Shown here piece after piece: positions 1 through 11,328 of a stretch of 64,000 nt of DNA (positions are counted from its first letter, which is position 1; each line of letters opens with the position of its first letter). The notes beneath the pieces are model-generated. The model did no database searches and was not told the origin of the DNA. It worked only from the letters and a program-made list of their open reading frames with translations. Position numbers and translations under genes: made by a program. The DNA comes from Ancylostoma caninum (taxonomy: Eukaryota; Nematoda; Chromadorea; Rhabditida; Ancylostomatidae), in NCBI GenBank assembly GCA_037903475.1, contig JBAJFG010000425.1, forward strand, positions 186,001 to 250,000, in the 5' to 3' direction.

Positions 1-44
1 GTACCTGGGAGTGGACCCAAATCGCGGGGCACCTACCCCCACAT

Positions 45-185
45 ATGGTCGACGTCCCCCAGGTGCCCCCGGCAGACGTCCCCCCACCTGCCCCCACAGA
101 CGTCCCCCCACGTGCCCCAGCAGAGATCCCCCACGTACCCCATCAGACGTCCTTCCCCCCACGTGTTCTCGCGGCTGCCCCTACC
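45..185 (+). repeat. 24-bp minisatellite, about five units
   Basis: C-rich units of about 24 bp start with GACGTCCCCC and contain ACGTGCCCC. Copy B (about 9697-9800) has about one unit fewer, and a reverse-orientation relative lies at 44990-45235. The open frames here (11-211 and 45-317) are by-products of low complexity. Confidence 0.8.
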
Positions 186-1512
186 TCAGCCGAACATGTG
201 CGAGCCGCTGAGCGCAAAAGTACACTTTCGGTTCTAGAGTTAAGTCAAAAGCCCCATAAGTTAGGGATTCTTTGGCCGAGAATTCCGAAATTCTTGGCCA
301 GTGGACGGGAGGTTTGATTCCGCATTAAAAACGTGCTGAAGGTGCGGCAAGGTTTTCCAGCACGGCAACATTTATTCGTTCGCTTATTCAATGCTTACTG
401 CTGGAAAGTTCATTTTGATGTGCAATCTCAACTCCTCAGCTCCGGTTTTCCCAGCTTCCTAGCAAGGAAACTCGTCCGCTCTAGTATATATCGAATATGG
501 CCTCTTAGTTTTTTGACGGTTCTTCCCAATTTCAAGCATATCGCTGGATCGAGTAGGACCGGATTCTGTCGATATACCCATCATTAACTGACACATTGCC
601 TAGTTGCCCTATAATGAGAACCCATGAACACCAAATCAAAAAGTGGGCGAAGCGACGGGGGTTCGACCTGCTGTTCGACGGCACAATTGTCTGAGAAGGT
701 GATGGGTGTTAATCACTTTCGTTCGTGAGAATGCGCTGTTCATTCGACTTCGTCTGTAAATCTTGGGAGCATTGGATGAGTATGTGCCGTATACAGTCGC
801 TTGCATCTTATGTCAATGTTACGTCCTCCCAGATTCCCCTTGACTAGAGAGATGAAAGGCTTGGTTGGCCTGACTCTCAGCGAAAGAAACCATTACGACA
901 GGGCACATGCAAGCTACAGCTTTGGAGCCCGCCTACGAGCAGTCTGCGGTAGAACTTGTCCTACGTTTCCTACACCTGTCGTACTTTTCAGCACTCAACC
1001 CTTTCCACAGGAAGTATCTCATATCATATTGATTACCCATGTCAGCTGGAAGAACCAACGAAAGGAAAGAGAATTTATCCGCGTGTTTGTGTTCACTGCA
1101 TTACTTGGAAACATAGAAGACTTATGTTGACGCTGAATCCCAGCGCGAACGTCGTGCACTTGATTCAAATTTGGGTTTTCTTATATAAGTAAGAATTATT
1201 TCATGCTTTTTAAATTCTTCGAATCTCTTGTTTACACGCTAGCGTTTGAATTTTGGCCCTCACATGCGTTTCACTTGCGGAGAAAGAGCAGAAACCAAAT
1301 GATGCTTTCATCTTCATTAATTTTTCAAACATTGACAGCCTTGCCTATTTAAGGGCAGTATTTTCGTGACATCTCCGACTCACAGAAACTGTAGACTAGC
1401 GATTCCTTCTCGTAATGCTCCTAAAAAACTACGGAGCTTATGTGTGCTTCTTCACTTTAATGGAAGCAAACCTTCAGTTTCCTCTGAAGAGTTCTGCTCC
1501 CCTTCAATTCCC

Positions 1513-2279
1513 TTAGCATTTCGCGACATAGCTTTCCAGCTCCTCCTTGTTTTTGAGCTCGACTGCATGTGAAATCCTCGAGCTGTAAAGATCAGCACAA
1601 GTTTTTTTTTTCTTTTGGGATGTGCTGTGAGAATGGAAAGTGTTGACGAAGTGGAAGGAAGTATTAAGACAGAAAAGGATTCCTTCTTTGGGAGCGTTTG
1701 TTGTTAATACTGTAAAGAACATATTGAAAAATAATCGTCAAAACAATGAGCGCTGAAGGAACTACCGCACCCCAGAATCGTTTTCTTCAGATTTTCACGT
1801 GAAAAAGATTCCCAGGATCTCCTGCCAGAACTCTATACGTAATTGCTCGGAAAGTAGCCGCAAAATCCATCTTCGACCAACAAATTTTGAAGAGCCCGTG
1901 GGCGGAGCAAAGGCAGGAGTTCCACATCAAGCACCTATCCTGTTACGAAGTGAATGGTGAGGAACTCTTACGAGAGACACGAATTTCCTCAGAAGATGCG
2001 CTTCTGAGAGTGTGTTATTCAGGAACCTAGTCCACCCACATCTCCCCGCTCCGCCCACGAGCTGTGTGCATGCTTCAGTGTTCCACAGTGTTTGCAGTCA
2101 TGAATCTTTAAAAGGCATATCAGAAACAGCTTGAGCCTCACCTTTTTCCCTGTCAGCTCAGGAAAGATAGCTGGAAAAATCTCGTACCCCGACATGACAA
2201 ACAAGCATGTTTCGCACTTTTCCCAATCTTTAGCTGTGATTCCACAGAAAAGAGCAATAAGCATAACAATCCACTTCAT
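1513..2279 (-). CDS. Small secreted Cys-containing protein (possibly saposin-like), copy A
   Basis: Three-exon model on the minus strand: exon 1 2279-2142, exon 2 1939-1839, exon 3 1582-1513. All introns are GT-AG and the phases agree (0, then 2), giving 102 residues. Exon 1 starts with a clear signal peptide (MKWIVMLIALFCGITA) followed by KDWEKCETC, a CxxC pair near the mature N-terminus. Exon 3 ends ELESYVAKC-stop, a terminal Cys. Size, CxxC start and terminal Cys resemble nematode saposin-B proteins, but the middle exon does not clearly fit that fold, so the family is a guess. Both duplicates keep the same exon model. Exon 3 is identical in the two copies, while exons 1 and 2 differ mostly at replacement sites. 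Confidence 0.5.
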
Positions 2280-2461
2280 AATCCTGAAAAATAGGTGATT
2301 TGGTGGTGCAACGATTGATGGGATCGGTAAGGTGGAGAATTAAAATAAAGATCTCTCTAGATAAGAAAAAACTTGAAGATAAGCGTGTTCATTTTCTTGA
2401 CAAAGACTATAGAATCAGGCTAAGCTTCAGCAACGTCATCAATTGAAAAACTATAATGATA

Positions 2462-2505
2462 CTAGACGGTATGCCCGGCTTCGCTCGGGTGTTTTACTAC
2501 CCCGG
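2462..2505 (-). mobile_element. Helitron-type 3' end (copy A)
   Basis: Read on the minus strand, a GC hairpin (CCCGAGCGAAGCCGGG) lies about 10 bp before CTAG, followed by T. This is the Helitron end pattern of hairpin plus CTRR with insertion in AT. The body would extend to higher coordinates; I could not find its 5' end. Confidence 0.6.
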
Positions 2506-5390
2506 CAAATTCACATTGATGAGGGAATTTGCTACTAACGATAAGTCAATTCAAGATGCTCGCCACATTGGTGATCAGCATGTTGACAGACCCGAAAGTC
2601 CATTCTTCTAGCCTATCTGTTGGCGAAGAACGAAAAAAGTTGTTCGGATAATAACTTTATGAAAATGCATGCCATATTTGTGTTCAGCAAATATGTAGTC
2701 ACAAATAGCTCTTTCAGCTGAGCAAAAGATAAAATAGCCCTGAGAAATGCTGTCAATGCCTTTTGGTAAGTCCAGTTTTACATGAGGGAAAGCAATAGAA
2801 ATGATGAGGTGCGCATTATAGCGAAAATATGGCATGGCTGTGAATGAAATGAAAATCTGGTGAAGTCGTGCGAGAGAAGCGAGCCCATACCTTCAGACTT
2901 TTCCTAGAGCTCGCTTTGCTCGCGTTACTCTACCTCGGACTCATAGTAATGGAAACATCCCCGTGTCAAACTTTCCTTATACAGTTTTCGCATCCTTTTT
3001 TTCATTGTTTTCATTTACATGAAACTGATGTGGTTAAAGTAAACTGACCGCGTTGCTAAGCGCAATTCTATTTTCCGTTTGAAGGTAGCTAATCGCAATT
3101 GTATGTAACCGATTCAACACAGCATGACCACAGGAAATGGTTTATCATTTTTTGTTTGTTGTGAGCGAGCACAAGCGAGCAAAAGATAAGGGTTGGTTTG
3201 AACATATAAGAGAGGAAAGTGCGTGTGTACCCTGACACAAATAAGAGGATGGAAAAGGAGCGAGGGGACGTGATGTAGGGAAATCATGTTGAAAGTATTT
3301 TAGTCACTGCTGCAGTTCTACACCTTCTGCCGTACCTTCTGCTCGACCACCTCTCTACCCCATTCCACCACACCATACCCATTCCTAGCCTTTTATGGGA
3401 TCTCACAATCACCACCAATTACCAGCACTGACCAATCATAGGGCGTGTGCACACGCAAGCACAAAGTCACAAATTTTCTGCATTTTTTAAAGTAATGATA
3501 AATATATCATAGTTAAAATCGGCATTTTATGTGTGTCTGTTTATGCAAGAGAACCAGCCCCTAGCGGAAAAATCATGGTGTTTAGCGGGTCAAGTTTAAA
3601 TAAAGTATTTTTAAAGCACTTCAAAATTATACAACAAAAGTGTGTAAATTCTTACCTTTACCTTAATTGACAGTTGTCTTGGTCCACTTTTCGTCGCTTG
3701 GAAGACCAAAAGTTGTTTATATCACAAAGAAAATGAATGAGCCTTAGTGTTTATCTATCTGTCTTAATCAGGTAGGTCATGTGAAGGATGTTATGTGGAT
3801 GAGTATGGTTTAGAGAGAAAGGGGCGACCCAGACGGTAGGGAAATTATGGGAAACAGGTTACTGCTATGAAAGAGATGAACTGGCGTGCAGTGTTGAGAA
3901 AGATGTTACTGGACGAATCCACAGCTGAGAGAGTGGTGCGCTGGGGTCTAGCAGTGGGAAAGATGACACAGGAGAGGTTTGAGGATCCGATAGTGGTGCG
4001 CTGTCGTCCAGTAGTGCAGATGGTATCACTCGAATCCGTGGCGAGTGGAGCGAGCCTAAAAGAAGCGTGAGAGGCCGGCGTCAGCCGGACGATCAGGCTG
4101 GTATGTACAAAACATAGAAACGCTTCCGATACTTTTTTTTCGAAAATCTGAACGACGCGCATGGGCGCCAAATTTCAAGTGATGGGAATGCACCTTTAAG
4201 TAAGATAGTGAAGAAAGTAGTTCAGAGATCATCCGACCATCCAAATAGGGCGGAGGGCATAGGACACTATTCACCGAATAGTATCGATCCGGATATCGAT
4301 TTATCGACTGATTTTATCGATTTTTCTTGCGTTTTGTGTTTTTAACTCATATCCAGGTCGAAATGGGCGTACTGGGGCAATCCATCACGCTGATCACGAA
4401 TCTGACAACTAATTTACACGGCGCGGTTATTGATTTGGCGATTTTATTGATTTTTCGCGAGTTCTGCTGCAGAAATGGCGGGAGCGTGCTCGCAGAGGTT
4501 GTTCGCCATGTTGATCACGAATCTGATGGCCACTTTGCACAACCGTTATCGATTCATTGTATTTTCGTGCGTTTTGTTCCGCTGGTGAAAAGATGTTCAT
4601 AAGGGTTATCTATCATGACGGATATGAGTTAAGGCGTGGGTACAGTAAACCCTTGCAAATCTGTTGAAAAAATCATTGAATCAGTGCGTGTGCGTGAAGT
4701 CTTCTTAAGTTACGCTAATTACTCAAAGGTAGTTCCTGTATGGAAATTATCGTGGCGTGAACCAAGATAATTTTGGTATCTTCGAGTTTCAAGTCATCCG
4801 GTTTCATCCGGTTTGACAAACCAACTTTAACATCAAGTGACTAGTTGAAGGAAAAAGAAAATCAGCTTGGATGATGCGAAGAGCCTTTTATTCCTTAGTA
4901 TTAATGAGTATTCAGGCACGCTAGAGAGCTTTAGATAATGGATTTTTAATGGAAACTGAAATGGAGTGAGCTCTTAGTTGAATAACCATGACAGTTTAAC
5001 ATGTTCATGTGTGCACAGACTAAAAATAACTCATCGACAGTGTAAAAAAAACCCTACCATTAGTGGAAAGATATTCTTTTCGGAAGAGAAATCGGGGTTG
5101 GCAAAGCAAGTACTCATCTATTCCGGCTGCAGATTGATGTTTGTCCAATTAATAGTGCCCCTTCGGGACGCTAGAATATGGGGTGGAGTAGCCATTGAGA
5201 TATGTGCAAAAGCTTCACACGTGCGAAATGCTTAGAAAATTAGCAAACAGGCAAAACTAATCATTACTTATTTTGATACTTTGATGGTCCGTCTTCACTG
5301 GTGGCTTGGTCTTCTCAGTGTGGACCACATTTGCTCCATGTTTTTCTGTCTCGAGCGGCTGTCACCCAGTTGGGCAACTCAGGTCGTTTA
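2506..5390. other. Repetitive non-coding block
   Basis: No supported gene. It holds GCTCGC-rich pieces near 2908 and 3165, a diverged repeat with GTGGTGCGC motifs at 3890-4060, and an ATCGAT-rich block at 4275-4680 related to sequences at 38580-38740 and 57510-57680. The block is present in copy B at about 14190-18750. The open frame at 3845-4171 (minus) is shared by both copies but is repeat sequence. Confidence 0.6.
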
Positions 5391-6480
5391 AACGACCTGG
5401 AAAATGTATCGGACCAACGCGTAAAGGTTCGGCCGAGGGGTCTTTTACTTTAAGGGGAGTCCAGATGGTTGTTCTCGTGCTCCACCTGCCGTCATTTCGG
5501 CGCATGACGTGTCCTGCTCATCTGTGTTTCGCGAATGCCATGTATTTATACGGATCCCTTATCTTTGACTCTTTCCTCAAATCGTCGCAACTGAGGCCTT
5601 GTTTCCACGGCTTCCATCTGTTAGTTCCTAGAAGACATCTTTCCAATGCTCTGTGTGTTCTCCTCATAGCAGTGAAGATGCCCTTGCTGTCGGTCTATGT
5701 TTCACTAGCGTAGCATAGAGCCGGGAGTACCGTGGAGTCAAATAGGTGAACCCGATTCGATTCGCCTGCTTTATCTGATTCGTGATCTCTCGGATTTTCT
5801 CCATGGCAGCCCATGCTGCTTTTCTTTGTCGTCCGATTTCGCCTGTCAGCTCATTCATCATATTTATTTCTCGTCCCAAGTAAACGTAGCTGTCAACTTT
5901 CTGTAAGGGAATTCCATCGAGCTGCACTGTCCCACTGTCGCACCATTGGTTGGTCATCGTCTGTGTCTTCTTCATGTTGATTTCCAGCCCGATGGTCTTG
6001 CCCACTTCATTGAGCTCGTTCACCAACTGGTTCATCTCTGCCGTGTTGTTGCTGATGAGGACGACGTCTTCTGCGAGCCTTAGATTCGTCAGCGTCTTTC
6101 CGTCAATCATGAGTCCTTTGTCCTCCCAGTTCAGTCGAGACATGGCCTATTCAAGCGCAGACGTGAACAACTTTGGAGAGATTGTATCGCCTTGTCGTTT
6201 TTTTTTTCTTTCTCGATCAGGATACGCAGCTTTCTGTCAAACGGTTGGATAGTCATCATGGCACCTACGTTGCATTGCTCTAGAATGTTCATATAGGTAG
6301 GGTCCATGCCAGCCTGTAGGAGCGCGTTGAGGACATCATTCGTTTCAACGGAGTCGAATTCCTTTTTATAGTCGACGAATGTAAGGACCAAAAGCATTGT
6401 GTACTCTCTACAGCGTTAGATCAGCTGGGGGATGTGGTCCATACACCTTTTCTGAAACTAATCATTAACTGAGCTAAAAA
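5391..6480 (-). pseudogene. RTE-type non-LTR reverse transcriptase relic, copy A
   Basis: Minus-strand frames carry reverse transcriptase blocks in order: FVDYKKEFDSVE (palm), GMDPTYMNILEQCNVGAMM, then the catalytic-loop region LRLAEDVVLISNN and the thumb-side KTIGLEINMKKTQTM. Further down come GHVMRR-like 3' pieces in other frames. The loop reads A-E-D-V where copy B has A-D-D-V, so the first catalytic Asp is Glu here. There is a frameshift after the KLRILI segment and an in-frame stop just before MSRLNWEDKG. Both defects are shared with copy B, so the element was dead before the duplication. The endonuclease domain is absent. Confidence 0.85.
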
Positions 6481-7193
6481 ACGAAGTCCTTCTTGTAGGT
6501 TGCGTATAGTATTCTACGGGTCTGGTCGCCTCGCCAAGTCTTCTCGCGATCGTACTCTAGCTTGCAATTTCTCAATCACGCACCCACATGTAAAGCTAAT
6601 TTCCGATGCAGTGGTACTACCTACTCTTTTTTGTCACATTTCTTACATGCCTATGGGACCGTTATGAAAGGTCACTCCCAACTCTGCACAGGAGTATCTT
6701 TCACATCGCTTTAGTACTCATGAACAATAAAGAATACCCGTATCTCGGCGCCTTTCCCTCTAATGGGCCAGGGTTCGCCAGACCGCATCCGTTGACTCGT
6801 TCCCTGGCATTTCCCCATTAATGGGCTCCCGCGGACCCAACCTCCATCGATGGATCTGTATGAACTACAGGGCCTCGGCACATCTGTCCGTCATCAGCGC
6901 ACCCGCTCTCTTTGTAAATTTCTAGATTATGGAAGAAAGGAAATATTTGGGAAGTTTGATTAATTACATAACTGGTTTCAGGAAATGTCACAACAGCTTG
7001 TAAGGACGCGTTATCCATCCGTTCGTTCCTGTGTATTCAAATGTACCGCTCCTCTTAAAAATAGCCAGATCCTCAGGCTGTATAATCCTCATGGACCTCA
7101 ACGAGAGGTTCGCAAAAAGCACATTTCAACTGCGGATACCCAGTGAGACCTAGTGCTACGGCCTCCACGCCATGTACACATCCTTTCAAAGTA

Positions 7194-7560
7194 TTAGGTG
7201 CGTGCAAAAGTTCTGAGACAGTTGCACGTTTCAGAACGCCATAACTTGACTTAAAGTCTGCTATTTTGTTCAAAGCAAACAGCATTGGCATCTGCGTAAT
7301 GTTGTCAATATGGCACAGAAAAGATTTTTTCAGAAGCTAAAAAATTGACAAGACTACACGTGGGTCTGGTGTACGTCATCCCACAGCCGGATCAGACCAC
7401 ACATTTCCGCCTGTGTCGGCCCTATGCTTAAGAGTTTTTCTGTGATTACTTTAGGGATATGGTTCATCAACTGGGAGGGTTTGCATCAATTTGCAAGAGA
7501 GCAGTTTTAAACAACAGAATGGAGTCCATCGAGGAGTTATGGAGAAGAATTGATTATATA
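7194..7560. mobile_element. Mariner-type element, left end only
   Basis: TTAGGTGCGTGCAAAAGTTC starts directly after a TA, at the exact point where homology with copy B stops. I found no matching right end. The next element begins at 7561, so this one is truncated or overwritten. Confidence 0.5.
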
Positions 7561-8239
7561 TTAGGTCGTATGAAGAGTCTCCGCAAATTCTTCATACATG
7601 TAGTACCCAAACATCAAATATGTCATATATCAAATATGTCTCTCAAGTTCTCCTTTAGTATGATGTAACTGGTTACCTGCTTTTTTTCATGGAACACTTC
7701 GAGTGTACCCAAATAAATAAATAAATAAAAAATGTCAAACTTCTTTTTGTAGCCTGCTCTCTTCAAATGATTCCAAACTGTCATATGGTTCACCTTTACT
7801 TCCTCAGCTATATCGCGACAGCTTGCGTCGATCTTGCTCCACCAGTTGCACTTTTTCAGTTACTGGCCGGTCCAAACGAAGTGCTTCTTTAACATTCAAA
7901 TTTCCGGAATGGAATTCTAGCAAATCACTCCTGAGTCCTTCGTTCACTAACAGCATTTTCGTCATACATTTCACAATATTTCTGGCATCTTTCTGCAGCG
8001 GTCTTGCCTTTTTCATAGTACAAAAGCATCACATACAGTATTTCTTCCGATTCTCCGCTCATTTTCAAATTATTATAATTTTTCACACGAACAACGAATT
8101 AGAGAACTATCGGCAAAAATGTGAGCTAGAATGCTACATTTTAAGTGTTTGTCCGAGACAATTGGGTGAGTGTTGTTTGAGAAAAAGTATCAGGACCGGC
8201 TCGTGGCGAAAAACCTCGCAGACTTTTTTTACGACCTAA
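7561..8239 (-). mobile_element. Internally deleted mariner
   Basis: Flanked by TA at 7559-7560 and 8240-8241. Inverted ends are TTAGGTCGTA...GTCTCCGC and GCAGACTTTTTTTACGACCTAA. The minus strand encodes part of the N-terminal DNA-binding domain: RPVTEKVQLVEQDRRKLSR, then (with a frame change) a helix-turn-helix close to DIAEEVKVNHMTVWNHLKR. At 679 bp it is about half a full mariner, and no DDD catalytic core remains. Confidence 0.85.
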
Positions 8240-9650
8240 TATTTAGTGTAGTGCAATTATTGACAAGTTTGCGCTCCACGTTTAAATAAGATAATTGATT
8301 ATGTTGTTTGTCACAGACTTTTTGTTTACTGTGTATAGTTAGAGTATTTACCTTTATTTTGTTCCATCTATTATGGAAGGAATGATCAAGGAAAATCTGA
8401 TTTCCCGGGTTGATGAATTAAACTGTATTCCATATGAGCAACATGGCCTCTCATTGTGAGAGGAGCTCTCTCAATGATCCTAAGAAAAATTCGGTCGAGG
8501 TGGTCTGCCACCTTGTCATCAACGCTTTGTAGGTGTAAACGAAGCCGTAGCACACCAGCAACTCCCTAATCTGACCGTCTGTTGCTCTCATTCTTTGTCA
8601 TCATCTCAGGAGCGAGATTCTTGTTGCATGAACCTGTTGCATTGCGTTAGTAGCAGTAAGTATCGGACGCAGAAAGGAGGTGGGAGCGTGGGGGAGAAAA
8701 TGGGGTCTCCACCACGTTGGTGCCAGATGGAAAATAAAATTAATGAAAGTGTTGATAGTAATAATAAATAATTGGTGGAAATTATTCAAAAATATGATAA
8801 AGAATGAACAATTGTAGACTAATACAAAGTTTTCATTTATTTTATAAAATGATTCCAAAAATACGGCGACCCATTTAGTATGGAGGGATTGTAATTCAAG
8901 AAATAATAATAAAACTAAACATTTGAAAGTAAACTAATGCGAAATTTCTATTCGGTCTATAAAGCACAATATTTTCGAAGATTCGGTGACCAATTCCAGG
9001 AGGAAGTATTGCTCAATTGTACCTATTCGTAAGCTTTCGACGAAATAGCAATAATTTATCAACAATGAGGACTGAAGGAGGCGGTATATACATATACATA
9101 AATATCTTACAAATAAAGGCATCAAAGAGTTCACTATTCAACATATAGCGAATATGTTATGGAGAGAGACGTCAGACACAGAACTATATTAAAAGGGCTT
9201 GTTTGTTCTTTTGTTTAGTAGGAGAAGCCCAAGGAAAGCGGGTGTCTTCCAAATAACAACAAATGCAACAGGGATGATCAATGGTGGTCATTAACGCTGC
9301 TCTCATTAATTCTGTTACCGAAACCACTTGGCATGGATCATCGATCACTTGCTGATCCAGGAAATTTTGTACTCATTTAGTGCATGTCCTTTGTTTTCAG
9401 CAAAAATGGACGAAGCAGAGAGTTGGGGAGTGTCGGCTCACCTGCCCCTACGACATTTACTCTATAACAATTTGCTGGAGGGGGTATTTTGAAGTCAAAC
9501 CGCATAGGTTTTATGCCTATCTGTCCATTGAGTTGTGAGATACAAATGACTATTGCTTATTGTTTTTTCTTCCGTAATAATGGAGGATAAAGAATAACTC
9601 AGACATTCGTGGGGGTCGACTGCAAGTAGAAAAAGGGTTCACCCCCAGTT
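8240..9650. other. Unique spacer between duplication copies
   Basis: AT-rich, with short open frames only (for example 8601-8858 and 8934-9134, both minus) and no motif I recognise. The last 60 bases belong to the same repeat as 45180-45235 in reverse. Confidence 0.5.
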
Positions 9651-11328
9651 GTACCTGGGAGCGGACCCAAATCGCTGGGCACCTAACCCCACATATGGTC
9701 GACGTCCCCCACGTGCCAGCGGCAGACGTCTCCCCACGTGCCCCAGCAGACATCCCCCACGTACCCCATCAGACGTCCCCCCACGTGCTCTCGCGGCTAC
9801 CCCTACCTGAGCCGAACATGTGCGAGCCGCTGAGCGTAAAAGTACACCTTAGGTCTTAGAGTAACGTCAAAAACCCCATAAGTTAGGAATTCTTTGGCCG
9901 AGAATTCCGAAATTCTTGGCCAGTGGACGGGAGGTTTGATTCCGCATTAATAACGTGCTGAGGTGCGGCAAGGTTCTCCAGCATGGCAACATTTATTCAT
10001 TTATTCGTTCGCTTATTCAATAACTACTGCTGGAAAGTTCATTTTGATGTGCATTCTCAACTCCTAAGCTCCGCTTTTCCCAGCTTCCTAGCAAGGAAAC
10101 TCGTCCGCTCTAGTATATATCGAATTTGGCCTCTTAAATATAGTTTCTTGACGGTTCTTCCCAATTTCAAGCATATCGCTGGATCGAGTAGGACCTGTCG
10201 ATATCCCCATACCCATCATTGACCGACACATTCCCTAGTTGCCCTATAATGAGAACTCATGAACACTCTCCACTGCTCCAAGGATGTTAGGATGAAAGTG
10301 AAGGTTGGGGCGATGAAATTGTTGATTAACTACATATACATGTGTTATCACGGTCCCGGCGGAGAGCAGCACGTCGGAGGGGGGGGGGTATGAGCAGCAT
10401 GTCGGGGGGCATGAGCAGCACGTTCTGCTAAACCAGAACGTCGATACACGTCCCCCAAATCAAAAAGTGGGTGGACCGACGGGGGTTCGACCTGCTGTTT
10501 GACGGCACAATTGTCTGAGAAGGTGATGGGTGTTAATCACTTCCGTTCGTGGGAATGCGCTGTTCATTCGACTTCGTCTGTAAATCGTGGGAGCATTGAA
10601 TGAGCATGTGCCCTATACAGTCACTTGCATCTTATGTCAATGTTACGTCCTCCCAGATTCCTCTGGTAACAATTGACTAGAGAGATGAAAGGCTTGGTTG
10701 GCCTGACTCTCAGCGGAACCATTACGACAGGGCACATACAAGCTACAGCTTTGAAGCCCGCCTACGAGCAGTCTGCGGTAGAACTTGTCCTACTTTTCCT
10801 ACACCTGTCGTAGTTTCAGCACTCAACCCTTTCCACAGGACGTATCTCATATCATATTGATTATCCATGTCAGCTGGAAGAACCAACGAAAGGAACGAGA
10901 ATTTATCCGCGTGTTTGTGTTCACCGCATTACTTGGAAACATAGAAGACGTATGTTGACGCTGAATCCCAGCGCGAACGTCGTGCACTTGATTCAAATTT
11001 GGGTTTTCTCATGTAAACAAGAATTATTTCATGCTTTTTAAATTCTTCGAATCTCTTGTTTACACGCTAGCGTTTGAATTTTGGCCTTCACTTGTGGAGA
11101 AAGAGTGAAACCAAATGATGCCTTCATCTTTATTAATTTTTTAAACATTGACAGCCTTGCCTATTTAAGGGCAGTATTTTTGTGACATCTCCGATTCACA
11201 GAAACGGTAGAGTTGCGATTCCCTCTCGTAATGCTCCTAAAAAACTACAGAGCTTATGTGTGCTTCTTTACTTTAATGGAAACAAACCTTCAGTTTCCTC
11301 TGAAGAGTTCTGCTCCCCTTCAATTCCC

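Larger units (their letters stand above)
1..7193 (+). repeat. Segmental duplication, copy A (left edge outside window)
   Basis: The stretch is repeated in the same orientation from 9651. The first 60 bases match the 60 bases from 9651 with only a few differences, and collinear homology runs, with indels, up to the TA at 7192-7193 (22054-22055 in copy B). Copy A lacks several insertions found in copy B and so preserves empty sites. Between its annotated features (about 200-1500, 2506-5390 and 6480-7193) I see no credible gene. Open frames such as 801-1130 carry indels between the copies that are not multiples of three. Homology ends exactly where a mariner-type TIR starts in copy A. Confidence 0.93.

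Noticed and set aside
801..1192. 109- and 78-codon plus frames in copy A
   Set aside because: Copy B has frame-breaking indels in the same stretch, so these are not maintained.
2019..2279. 86-codon unspliced reading of the secreted-protein exon
   Set aside because: The frame continues into intron 1; a strong GTGAGG donor at 2141 and conservation of downstream exons favour splicing.
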